This document shows, in pieces, positions 1 through 10,800 of a stretch of DNA of 64,000 bases; the stretch's first letter is position 1, and every line of letters begins with the position of its first letter. The translations under genes and the position numbers were made by a program. The DNA is from Capitulum mitella (lineage: Eukaryota > Arthropoda > Thecostraca > Pollicipedomorpha > Pollicipedidae). A model generated the notes under the pieces. It had not been told where the DNA came from. It made no database searches and worked only from the letters and a program-made list of their open reading frames with translations. Location: contig CP099844.1 in NCBI GenBank assembly GCA_030062745.1, positions 8,951,551-9,015,550 of the forward strand, in the 5' to 3' direction.

Positions 1-3000
1 CAGCTGAACCCCGCTGCTGTCAGATGCGCGAGCCATGAGTATCGAGAAACCGTGCAAAATGTTGCATATATGTATTCATAATCATAAGAATACTGAAGGG
101 ACATTGTAAGCAAGAAGTGATGTTTCGAAAAAAAACCGTCAGAGTTCTCGAGAATCTTAGCTAAAGCGTTTCGCGTTTTCCCGCCTTTCGGGATGTTGCA
201 ACTTGCAACCCAGTGACTTACTGCACAGGCCAATAATAGAACAGGATCATAGGAAATACGAACACTCAGAGGCAAATAGCAAGGCATCTCGTGTGCCGAA
301 ATGTCCACTGTGGGGCAAAACATGGTTCAGTTGATCATTTTGCTTTGTCTGTTTGAAGGAGACTGTTTTTCACAAAGATTCATGTCGTTCAAGAGTTACC
401 TGATTTCAGCATGATACCTGATGATACAGAGTTACCTGATGAAAATAGACTGCGACCACGTTTTGGAACTCTGGCTGTATGTGTCCCGTGTGAATCCGTA
501 CAGGAAGGCAAAACATGCCGTTTGAGGCATTCCATCTTCATCAGCTGTTATGTTATATCTTACAGCAGGCTATTAAAAACAGCGTCAACAGATGACCCAT
601 GATGACATGATGTCAGGGTTAAAATACAGCGTATGCAATATTATCAAGACCAATGTTTTCCCCATTGCGCACTGTAGTCGGCTGACCTCTCCCGAGGTGA
701 CGTCACCGGGCTGCTGCTCTGGAAATGTCAATGCCACCACCGAATAACGGATGACGACAGCAGCCGATATCCATATTAGCTGCCAAACCGAGGTGTCGAG
801 TCAGAACCTGCCTGTGACGGCCTTTGTGACGTCATTGTCACGTGTCTAATTACTTGGAGATAACCAGCGGAAGGTATGAGCAACGCGCGGTCTATTTTTT
901 AACTACCCGTGCCAGAGCGTGGCGTCAGGGTTGGTCAGAGACGAACAGAATCTGCTGTGCGATCGAGTTCGCTGCTGGTCGGTGGAGGGAGTTAGGCAGA
1001 GATAGTCGCCCGGCTGCGTAGTTCAAAAAGAGAGCTGTTGCGATACTAGATCGTCACAAGCTGGATAGCGCGCAGCTCTGTTGAACCAGTGCTGTGATTC
1101 TTTTAGTCAGACTCGGAGTCTGACTTCGACTCAGAGTCGAACGGGACTCTCAAAACGTTTCGTTATTTGCATCGAAAGGAGAAGATTTAGCCTATGTGGG
1201 TCAGACTGGAACCTGATCAGGCTCGATGTAGCCTATATTGGCACCATGTGCTTCCAAACAAAGTTTTTTTTCAAGAGAAGCAAAAGTTCATGGGAAGGAA
1301 AATCGTGCGTGAATGATTTAACACGATTCGGCTTCCTGGTTCGCACAACATGTACGTTTTCCATGATACTTCATTCGGTATTCATGAGATATTCATTAAA
1401 TCTTGCAACACACGGTTTTGAAATATCTTTAGCAGCCATTTGAAGCTACCAGCGGTTTCAGTCCCTATTCCCGAGAGGGTGTCTCCTTTCCAAAGCTCAT
1501 TCGGATCAGAAGAGCTCTTCCGTCCCTCAAAAAAGCGGGCTCTTGTTTTCTGTCGCAAGCAATCGACTTCTGCTAAAGAAGCCTCGCAGTTAAACATTCA
1601 AAGATCTTGAAAGCAAAGATGGGAGGTAAAAAACAAACTCAACTTTTTTATCGTCTGTATTAATTCACGCTGTCGTGTGAAATGACTTATGCATCACATA
1701 ATACGAATTTTCTTCAATAAAAACAAACAACTGAACACAGAAACTTTTGACAGCTAGCCTCTTCAGCAGACTTTCAAGCAAAGCGGCATATTTTCCTCAA
1801 CCGCCTTTCCGCAAGCTTGCTTTGTTTGAGGTCACGGAAGCAGGTCCATGGTACAGATTCTAACAAACACCCACGAGTCTGGTCCTGAGCGCCACGAACA
1901 AAAACGGACGGACGTTGGCATACAGTGTCTGGAACGGGACGGTGGAGGTAATCAGTGATAAGCGGCTGCTTGCAATTTTAATTGTCTATCTGCTTTTATC
2001 GGAAAAATAGGATAATGAGATTCAGCTCTCCTAGAGTGTATGGTGTCCTACCACGCTCCACTGTGCGATTAACACCAGCAGTTGCAGAAAGTGGGGTCAG
2101 TTTTTTATCCATATCGTCGCCTCCGTATTCATCGAATATCAGGACTACGTGGCGTCTATAGTGGAATGTTATCTCGTTTCTACCAGAAGTGCATCAATTT
2201 GAGCAAGTTCGACTGTTGGTCGGACTAGAGAATTTCCTTTTACGGCCTAGCATGAAAGAGACAGTTCCTTTGACAAAGGTCGTTGCTGTATCGACTGGAG
2301 GAGCGCAGTAATTTCGTGGTGGAAATTAAAATGATTGAGACATGCGTCCTGTAACTCATGTACAAAAAATGCAGCTAAGGTAATTTTCAGTGTGTTGTGG
2401 TTTCGGTGTCGAAACCGAAAATTTCATTGCAGAATCGCTTTTCATATATGAGAAGCTGGATTCATTCATAATGTTCCTTTCGCCCATAAGTTGGTCGCCC
2501 ATATTATTCAAAAGACGTTCGAGACTGATCAAAAACATTGCATTGATTCTATTAGACAGCGCAGATTTTTTTCCGGCGACGAAAACTACGTCTACTGATC
2601 CATGAACCACCGCTCATTTTTACAGCAGTTTGGTGGGACAGAAAAGTGCCCTGCCCCTAGATGTGACAGTGATATCAGATATCAGATAATTCAACACGCA
2701 ATGGGAGCCATTTTAGTATCCATGTATACCTGTGTGACATGCCACCTTCCCTGCACGTCACGCATGCATGCACATGAGACCTCGGGGTGCCTGTATTTCC
2801 TCAAGACTGTTGTGGTATTTAATCATAGAAGCACAGTACAATGAACCTTTATTTTAGCTTTCATTATGTGGAAAGCTGTTGGCGGACATATTAGTGGTGT
2901 GACCTTTCGAAAGGAGGACATCGGAGTCGCTGCGTTGCCCAGCTGGAAGGCTGTTCACAAAACATTTTGCATCGCACGTTCTCCAAGAGTCTCGCTTTAC

Positions 3001-3398
3001 GTTAAACGATGGGCTGTTTTTTCTTTTACATACGTTGTACAATCCATACAGTCCATGTCGCTTGTGGTTCCTGTGTCCTTCGCTGCTACTGTCCTCCCTC
3101 AGCATGGTCACGAAATTTACCAGACTCACCTCCGTCCAGTGCTGCCCGACGCACTTAGGAACATCTGTGTTAAGCGTCTGATTTAGGGGCCCAGGATCTG
3201 ATGGCTTGGGGGCCTAGCTTAAAATGGCTTCGTGTCTTTTCAAGACCAGTTGACCCCCATGCGTTTTTTTGTAAAAAAAAAAAACACGCCTTGTCGTCTA
3301 TCACATAAAGCAAAATTGTCCTTCTTTCATTTGTCCCCATTCCAAAGGCCTGCTCCGCCACTGTACCAACATCCTTGACTTTGACTGATCTGTTGCAG
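1..3398. other. Upstream non-coding stretch
   Basis: No exon can be supported here. The open frames present (for example 1081-1443 and 2866-3186) have overlapping frames on the other strand, no splice context and no recognisable domain. Two perfect TGACGTCA (CRE) palindromes lie near 700 and 830, and two adjacent short hairpins lie at about 1106-1144. The 5' exon or exons of the gene that resumes at 3399 must lie here or upstream of the window, because that exon starts in phase 2. Confidence 0.5.
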
Positions 3399-4586
3399 GC
3401 CTGCTGGCGTTGTGTACGCCCCACCCCCGCCGTTCCACCCCGCGCTGAACTTTTGGAAGTCGGGTGGAAGACCGGGGCTGAAAGCCGATCCTCAAGCTCT
3501 CGTCCGCCAGCTGAACGGAGGCCAGGTGCAGCCTCCCCCGGCGGGCCGCTCGGAAGGCGTCGCCGCCCAGACGAAGCCCGACACTCAGACGACCGAGCCC
3601 GGCCACCAGACGGCCGCGAGCGTGCACCTCCTGCCCAAGCTGGCGGCACGAGCGCCGTCCTACAAGAACTATTACCTTCCTCCTCCGAGCAGCGGGGGCG
3701 GGCACGAGACGCAGCACAACAATGTCCAGAACGGTCTGAGCAAGGTCCATAAACCGGCCGAGCTCGGACAGTTTCCTGATATCACCGCCCTCACACCGCC
3801 GAACAAGGAGTATTTGCCGCCGACGGCAGATTTCAGATACAGTTTCCTGAAGGAGTTGCAGAAGCAATGGAATATTCAGAACTCTGCACAGGAATATCTG
3901 CCACCGCCGAAAGAACAACCTTGTTTCGCCACCAGTGGAAGAATATTTGCCCCCACAAACAGAACAGCCCATTTCCCCACCAAAACAAGAATATTTGCCC
4001 CCGCCGAAACAGGAACCCATTCAGCCGACGACGGCAGAGTACCTGCCCCCTCCAAAACAAGAACCCATTCAACCACCGACGGGAGAGTACCTGCCCCCAC
4101 TAAAACAAGAACCCATTCCAACACTGACAGAAGAGTACTTGCCCCCTCCAAAACAAGAACCCATTCAGCCACCGACAGGAGAGTACTTGCCCCCACCAAA
4201 ACAAGAACCCTTTCCAACACCGACGGGAGAGTACTTGCCCCCGCCAAAACAAGAACCCATTCCAACACCGACCGAAGAGTACTTGCCCCCGCCAAAACAA
4301 GAACCCATTCCATCGCCGACGGGAGAGTACTTGCCCCCGCCAAAACAAGAACCCATTCCAACACCAACAGGAGAATACTTGCCTCCACCAAAACAAGAGC
4401 CCATTCCAGCACCGACAGAAGAGTACTTGCCCCCGCCAAAAGAAAAGCACGTAATTCCGCCAAAAGAAGGGCATCTGTCTCCGCCAAAATCAGGCTACAG
4501 TCCTCCAGTGGGCGGAAGGTTTCAATCGCGTACAAGCGGAGGATCCGGGAAGTCATCATCTGGGGTCAGCTATCGCCGGTTAAGAG
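3399..4586 (+). CDS. Tyr/Pro-rich EYLPP-repeat secreted protein, internal exon
   Basis: Large internal exon of a probable extracellular matrix or cuticle protein. It follows a tgttgcag acceptor (AG at 3397-3398) and enters in phase 2. It starts PAGVVYAPPPPFHP and ends at an AG|GTATGA donor (GT at 4587) in phase 1. The first part is Pro/Gln/Lys-rich with single YLPP motifs. From 3989 there are nine tandem 16-residue units (48 nt each, to 4420) of the type EYLPPPKQEPIPTPTG, then a partial tenth. The tail is Ser/Gly/Arg-rich. The frame moves forward by one base between about 3915 and 3937: upstream EYLPPPKEQP is in one frame, and VSPPVEEYLPP and everything after it are in the next. Either one base is extra (the gttt run is suspect) or the exon is broken. 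Tyr-Leu-Pro-Pro repeats are common in arthropod cuticle-type proteins; no exact family is recognised. The signal-peptide exon was not found. Confidence 0.7.
3989..4480 (+). repeat. 48-bp in-frame coding minisatellite
   Basis: Nine 48-bp units (3989-4420) and a degenerate tenth encode the EYLPP repeats. Because 48 is a multiple of 3, all three plus frames and the complementary frames stay open, giving false repeats such as KTRTHS on the plus strand and Leu/Val-rich ones on the minus strand. Only the EYLPP frame matches the motif spaced through the unique part of the exon and fits the downstream splice phase. Confidence 0.9.
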
Positions 4587-5181
4587 GTATGAACGATTTT
4601 AGTTTCAGGCTGTTCCACGTCTCTTTGTTACCCATGTTTATTTTCGTATTATCTGGACTTTTAACAAATCCTCACAGGCAACTTTTTGCACTTTTTCACA
4701 GGTCTCAATCTCTCTACCTACGTCTTATTTATCCCGGAATAGAGGATATTAAGTTGGGCCCATCTGGTCGAATATGTGCAATATGATTATAAAAACTGCC
4801 CTGAAAAGGTCCATAAAAGAAAAATGGTTTGCATTGCTTTCTGAACTATTTGCTCTTGGCTGATGGATGTCATAATACCGTTTTATAATTTGATACACAT
4901 TTGATATTTTCGCCGGTGATATTCCCGATGAAAAATCACCAATGATTCTTTCGCATGAGCACTGCAGCACCAGCGGTGCCAAAAAAGCGAGTGAAAACAA
5001 AAGAACTTAACTGACGCAAAAATTCCAAAGCAGAATTCAGACGATTAACATGAAACGTGACCTTGGTTTAACGTGAGTGCGATGCGAGCATTTGCGTCAG
5101 TCCCGAGCCCTGTGCCCTGCGCCGTTCGGCGTCGTTCCGACGGTCGGGAGACCGGCTGACCGTCGGCCGGTCGGGTTTCAG

Positions 5182-5346
5182 TCGTGGACGGCGTGCTGCG
5201 CCCCGTCGGCGGCGGCGGCCGTCGCGGCAGGGGTGATCCCTGCGATTCGATGGCGTGCAGCGTCGGCGAGCGGTGCCAGGCGGTCAGCACGCCGTGCGGC
5301 CGCCGCTCCTGCCGGCGCCGACAGCTGGTGGCCGAGTGCGTCTCCG
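5182..5346 (+). CDS. EYLPP protein, first six-cysteine module exon
   Basis: Symmetrical phase 1-1 exon between a gggtttcag acceptor (AG 5180-5181) and a GTGAGT donor at 5347. Phase 1 of the previous exon (ending 4586) joins in frame. The module reads DPCDSMACSVGERC...C...C...C with spacing C-x4-C-x5-C-x6-C-x4-C-x8-C. This resembles the short knottin- or follistatin-like six-Cys modules found in many secreted metazoan proteins (family recalled, not searched). A second donor 66 nt downstream (GTAAGT at 5413) is in the same phase and the frame stays open, so an isoform with 22 more residues is possible. It is linked to the EYLPP exon upstream and a second Cys module at 7474. Confidence 0.65.
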
Positions 5347-5500
5347 GTGAGTGTGGGCCGTGGCGGGTGTCTCCGATGAGTGGTCGGCAACTAGTGTTCA
5401 GGTGTGTCTCCGGTAAGTCTAAACCCACCGACAGATGGTGGCTGAATGTGTCTCTGGTGAGAGTTGACCGTGACCGACAGTGTCTGATGAGTGCCGGCCA
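5317..5500 (+). repeat. Degenerate tandem repeat that duplicates the 5' splice site
   Basis: The end of the six-Cys exon and its donor recur downstream in diverged form. GTGAGT occurs at 5347, GTAAGT at 5413 and GTGAGA at 5457, each preceded by a copy of GTGTCTC(C/T)G. Spacings are 66 and 44 bp. Only the first two donors keep the same reading phase. Confidence 0.6.
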
Positions 5501-7473
5501 TTGGTGTAGTCGTTCCAACCTCGGGGAAGTGTTGCGCTGGGACGCCGAACTCCGTCCCTACTGGGTCCGTACGAACTCGGCGGATCAAGCCAGATTTTTG
5601 GTCTCACTATTTGGACAGGTTAGTGTGGTTTTCTGTTCTATAACTTCCTGCATTTCCGTCGTAATGGATCAGCCAAGGATCCTGTCTTGTGCAGCTGATC
5701 ACATCGAGCAGAGCTTGCGTCCAGTGAGCTCAGATGACTACGTTGCACGTCGGCCCCCGAAAACTCAGGAAGTTACTGTGAGTTTTTGTCACGGTGATCG
5801 TGAGGCTGCAAGAAGGTAGTGCGAAGGCCCGAAATGAATTCAGGGCATTCGCACATGCAATGCCAAGGAAGCTCAAGCTGCGGGTGCCCACCGCCCATTT
5901 CGTTAGGTCTGTTACATGTTAACATTTGGGCGCTCAGGCAATACTGAGGACTCCAGAGCAATGCGAAAGAACAAAAAACTCCATCCACGTAAGTGTGCGT
6001 ATGTGGTCCATCAGCGTGACCCTCCAATTTCTAGATAATGTTGACCAGAAAATGGGCACAGAAACTTAATGGCTCTTGGCTTGGAAAGAAAGGCAGCTGA
6101 ACGGTATTAATCCAGCCACAAGTGTCACTTTGTACTAACAGCGAAATTCGCACTCATTAGCCATGTTATTTCAAGTTCTCATGAGTGTGCCATTCTTGTT
6201 CCATGGAGAACAAACACAATCCTATGAAAGTTTTAGACGGAAGGCGGCAGGGTTCCGGGACTGACCGTGGCTTTGGCTCGCCCATCACTCCCGCCTCAGG
6301 AATCGACTCTGCCGGGCAATAGCGTGACGCGCGCCATCTTTCCTGGTCGTCGCGGACGTCGCCAACAGCTCTTTTAAACTCTGTAAATGGCAGCGAGCAT
6401 GGCGTCACCTGCGAGAGCGTCCCTCAGCGAACGATGCGATGCACGGCCGACCCGATCCACACCGGCAGCATCGGTCGACGAACAAGCATGGCACTGGGGC
6501 TCAGAAGCTTCCTCAGACGTGTCGTCTGTTCTAGTTGTTTGGGTAAACCGGTTTGAATGATCATGGGAAAAGTTTTTCACCTTTTCGACAGTTAAGACAG
6601 TTAAACCTTAATCCAACAGTTACAACTGTTGGATTAAGGCGTTGGGAAGCTATCGGCGGCCAAAGCTGAGCAGTGCTTGGTGGATTCGGCCCACATTCTC
6701 CTCTCCTTGGTCCCTTTTCTCCCGTCTATAACTCTAATGTGGTGCTCGGCAAACACTCTAGTTAGGCTCAATGACTCCGAGGTTGGCTGTCGAATCTCCA
6801 GATTTGCAACGGTCGGTAAACCCGCTGGATTGAGCGAAATGAGATGAACGCATGGCCGATGAGGTCTGCATTGTTTCGTCAGCTGTGCTTTCGTCGGGAA
6901 TAGATGAGGACCAAAAATGCTGCCCCTTAACCCTTGTCCCCATCAGTTCAATAAATCCAGAAACGATTCTTCACTTCTGAAGGCAAAGATTTTCCTGTTA
7001 CACAAGACACACCAGTATTCCGTGCATTCCCATTCCTGAAATGCACTTGAGTGTTTCTGTCCCATGCGAAACATTTCATCATCAGCACACCATAACGACC
7101 TTTACGTCTTTTAGAGTGTTCCAGCTACGTTCTAACGGCCTACCGTGCTTGTCACATGATTGATTGATTATTGGGGCTTAAGGGAGCACCGATTTCTTGT
7201 AGATACAACGCCCATACCACTTTGCCACGATTGCTGTTATGATGTGCTTAAAGGACCCATGTTCCTGTCAGCAATCCTGTTTGTCGCTTCCATCATCGCC
7301 ACTTGTCTCATGCGAGGTGCAAACAACCGCTATATTTCATGTCAACATGATCAATATTCCAGCAACCATGCACTTTACCAGTCGTCCATCAGCATACCGG
7401 GTTGTGCGTGTGTTTCAACCTGTGGCCATGCCTGTCATCTCCGCCGCCATGACGTGCTGTGCGTGTGTTTCAG
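5501..7473. other. Intron of the EYLPP gene
   Basis: Intron sequence by splice logic. No further six-Cys exon was seen. It contains a perfect 16-bp inverted repeat with a 2-bp loop at 6606-6639. GC-rich patches at 5500-5600 and 6240-6480 show no convincing exon. Confidence 0.5.
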
Positions 7474-7595
7474 CGAGCCACCCGTCCTGCCACCACTGCC
7501 GCACTGATGAAATCTGCGTGCTGAAGAAACAGTGCTCCTACTCCGAATCGTGCCCGGCCGCCCTGCAGTGTATGCCCCTGGGCCGTAGCGGCTGA
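7474..7595 (+). CDS. EYLPP protein, second six-cysteine module and stop
   Basis: Terminal coding exon. The acceptor is gtgtgtttcag (AG 7472-7473) and the exon enters in phase 1, matching the donor at 5347. It encodes ASHPSCHHCRTDEIC followed by three more cysteines, spacing C-x2-C-x5-C-x5-C-x5-C-x5-C, and ends PLGRSG with TGA at 7593-7595. The module is related in layout to the one at 5182-5346, which supports one gene with one module per exon. The stop codon is the first three bases of a TGACGTCA palindrome that begins a repeat array. No AATAAA was recognised close downstream. Confidence 0.65.
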
Positions 7596-7827
7596 CGTCA
7601 GCAAGGATTTCTGACGTCAGCAGCGATGTTGGCGACCCGGGAAGACCTGCTCACCCCTGCTGGCGTCAGCAGAAACTGACGTCGACGAACTGGACTAGCT
7701 TGCTCAGTCCCGCTGACGTCAGCAATAACGGAAGCCGGTAACCAGGTTTGGCCTGCTCAGCCCCGCTGACGTCAACAGCAACTGACGTCGGTGACCCTGG
7801 CGGGCTTGCTCAGTCCCGCTGACGTCA
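7593..7827. repeat. Array of CRE-type TGACGTCA palindromes in the 3' region
   Basis: Five perfect TGACGTCA sites lie at 7593, 7612, 7714, 7767 and 7820, and imperfect ones at 7661, 7677 and 7783. The last three perfect sites are exactly 53 bp apart, within a repeat of the form TTGCTCAGTCCCGCTGACG. TGACGTCA is the established binding site of CREB/ATF bZIP factors. Whether these sites act as DNA elements or are only repeat content is not known. Confidence 0.8.
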
Positions 7828-10800
7828 GCAGCAAATGAAACTGGAAACTGGGACGACCTACAACGCCCCCATACTACCAGCGCGACCGACCCCCCTCGTC
7901 TGTCTCGACGGTTGTCATGGAAACGACGTTGTTCTCTTGTCTCCTCGCCGGGAGATGTTGCTGACTATCAGCAGTGAACTCGGAACGCTAAGCGGCGTGG
8001 ACGCCTCTTTGAGGCGCGGAGAAACGGTTTGAGGCAGAACCACAGTGAAGAGACTGACGCACTCAAGACTTGCTGTACAGTGCTGAAACCTTTGGCGAGG
8101 GCATTATCGCTTTCTACGTAAAGGTAGTGCTGGGATGGCCGTCTGGCTTATAATATTAGTGCTGATTCTTTGGTAGTGTATAAATGTCTAATTTATTACA
8201 GTGTGTCATGAAGTACTTCATTTGAAAATTTGCAACAGACTGTACCACTACATACTATATGCCCCCATAGACCAACCATAACCGGTAAACTATACTAATA
8301 TGACAATGAGTAATCATATACCGAACAGTTACACTGTACTTTTCCACAAACGTGCCAAAATATATCCACCACAGCACCGCGTTCGCCACTTTCTTCACAG
8401 AGAAATTGGTAAAGGACCATGGTCACCGCTAAACCGGAGTCCAGCGTTATGGTGTCAACTTGGCTAAAGTCCCTTTCTTCTTCAGATGCGACCTCAGCAG
8501 GAGGTCCCATTGATTCCAGGCTTAGGCTGCATCAAAATCCTTTTGGATTCCAGGTGTTAGTTGGGCCGGGGATTCACCTAGTAACAGGCTGCCAGTGGGT
8601 CGTCGTTACTTGTCACTCCGAGAGGTGAAGGACACTGGATTGGAAGATGAAATCATTTTTGGAATGAGTCATTTCTACGTAGCACAACTCCTTCCGTAAA
8701 GGACACGAAATATCGAAACCTGCTCAACACCGCACATGATAGTCACAAGGATATTTCTATTTACAGGAATCTCGGAGCAAAAACTGCACCATTAGTATCT
8801 TTTAGCACCTATTCAACCGCGTCTGTTGTTACCATCTTATCATAGATTTTAGCATATTCATTATTACTGCATCATAGACATCGATTTCTTTAAATCCGTC
8901 CCGATCATGTTTTAAAATCTGTTGGCTTATGATATATGGTCTTTCTTTTGTAAGTAGTAGTGAAATGTTCGCGTTTTTGTGACGACACCTGAATGTTCTG
9001 AACTTGTAAATAAATGTAAGCGCATCGCAAGCGATGGGATCTCTCCATGTCGAAACAAAGGAACTAAAAATCATTTTGGAACTGTCATGGCGACCAACGC
9101 GGTCCACAAGAGCAACAGAGCGTCCTTACTGGAACGTCGCTTTCTAAAGTCAAACTTTGATCCAACGTACGCCTCGAGTCAGAAGAGACTTCCGCAATGG
9201 GTCAAGGAAGTGGTTTTTTCAGGCATTTTCGTGTGCTTATATGTATTGCATGCGACATTTAATCTGGTTTTGGCCATATAATGCCTCCACAAACTGCTTG
9301 AAGTTCTGCTTGACTTTAAGGCAACATTTCCAATTCCTTTGAAAGAATAAGCAGCAGAGAAGCCGTGCTAATTACAAGTGGTCGCCGAATGTGAACCTGA
9401 AGAGCGTGACAAATGAAATCGACATTCTTCAATACGTCTCCATTGTAGCCCCATATTCAGAAAAGACTGGCTCGTATGACGTCCACATGTCGCGCAAGGT
9501 TCGTCCCATATCCGTCCCGCAAGAACACGTACTGTTGCATGCATGCAGTGCTTCGCAGTCGGCGGCTTCATAGCTCCACGGCGTCCACGTTTTCCTTCGA
9601 CGATTAACGAAGGGGTTTTAGACGTGCCCAAAAACAGTAGCAATGCACAAAACGTGCAAGGAGGCGCAAAAAGACGCATCATGCCAACACATCATTTTAA
9701 ACCCATAAGCATGTCTACCAAAAATTGTGAGATTCGTTGTCTAGTATGTCAGTTTGACAGCGCATCGACGTCGGCGATCACGACTGATGTTTTGGTATCG
9801 GTGTAGTGATCACGACAAACTTTTCTGGGTCTTTCCACGGGTGCAGTCTCTGCGGGGACTGCGGGAGACATGTCTCCGTAGTTTTCCAGACGTGGTGATT
9901 TGACTCCTCTAATTTTTAATGTATCAGATTGGTATTTCCGACTGGCGACACAGTTTCTAGAGCTTTCATATCTAACAAACGGGATTTCAACCGTAGATTG
10001 TCATGCAACGCCCGAGAGGGGTTATTTTTACCCCCCCCCCGCCTTTCCCGCCCTACCTATTCTTGGTGGACTGCCGTATCTGCAGTTTGTCTTGCGGTGC
10101 AGTGACTGCAGTTTGTCTCCCTCGCAGTTTCTGAGCCTTGGCTATACCCACGAGTCCTTCGTGTTTTGTCACTGAAAGTACTGTGGTCATGGATTTTTTT
10201 TTTCTTTATGGGTGCTTGAGCACCCCACTATTGACTGGGCGCAATGATTTTTGGCTTTAACACGAACCTTTAAACTGAACACAACAATGATTTGGAGCTC
10301 CCAATAAAATGCTTGTGAGGGCATCCCCAATCTATTCAAAAAGCTACAGTTGTGAACGTGATCGATACAGCCAAAAATCTCATTGAACCCGTCTAGCGAT
10401 ACCGTCACGCTGCTCATCATCTCTCAGCTCCCATCTCCCAGCATCTCCCGACATCTCTCACGCAAGTGAGTTCGTGGAGAGCCTGTTAAAGCGATACGGC
10501 GGCTTGGTTTATGTAGTGTTTCTGTGGCCTGGTCACCGTAATTTTCGGCCCCGAAAGGAGCCTGGGTTTTCTGCTCTGACAAGAACGGGGCTTTGACCCT
10601 ACACGGTGGCCCATTGGCTTTTTTCAGCGCCCACGATAATTTCGTGGTAAACATTGAAAAGCACTTCCGGGGCCGAAAATTGCGGCGACAAGCCACACTT
10701 TATGAAACATTACATCTCTCATATATTGTGCGTGCGCGTAGTGCGTACTGAAATGGATAGCTGTAAAACAGTGACGCGGGAACTCCACCGCAGTTGGAGT

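Noticed and set aside
322..411. Short frame with a signal-like start, MVQLIILLCLFEGDCF
   Set aside because: Only 29 codons and no donor inside, so it cannot be linked to the exon at 3399.
2866..3186. 106-codon plus and 91-codon minus frames
   Set aside because: They overlap each other, with composition like random translation of intergenic DNA.
3875..4600. Long open frames on both strands across the EYLPP repeats (Leu/Val-rich, Gly/Cys/Phe-rich, KTRTHS-type)
   Set aside because: They are products of a 48-bp repeat, which keeps all six frames open. Only the EYLPP frame agrees with unique flanking sequence and splice phases.
8295..8510. 71-codon minus frame beginning MGPPAEVASEEERDFSQVDT
   Set aside because: Protein-like start but no exon borders, and the plus strand is open over the same stretch.
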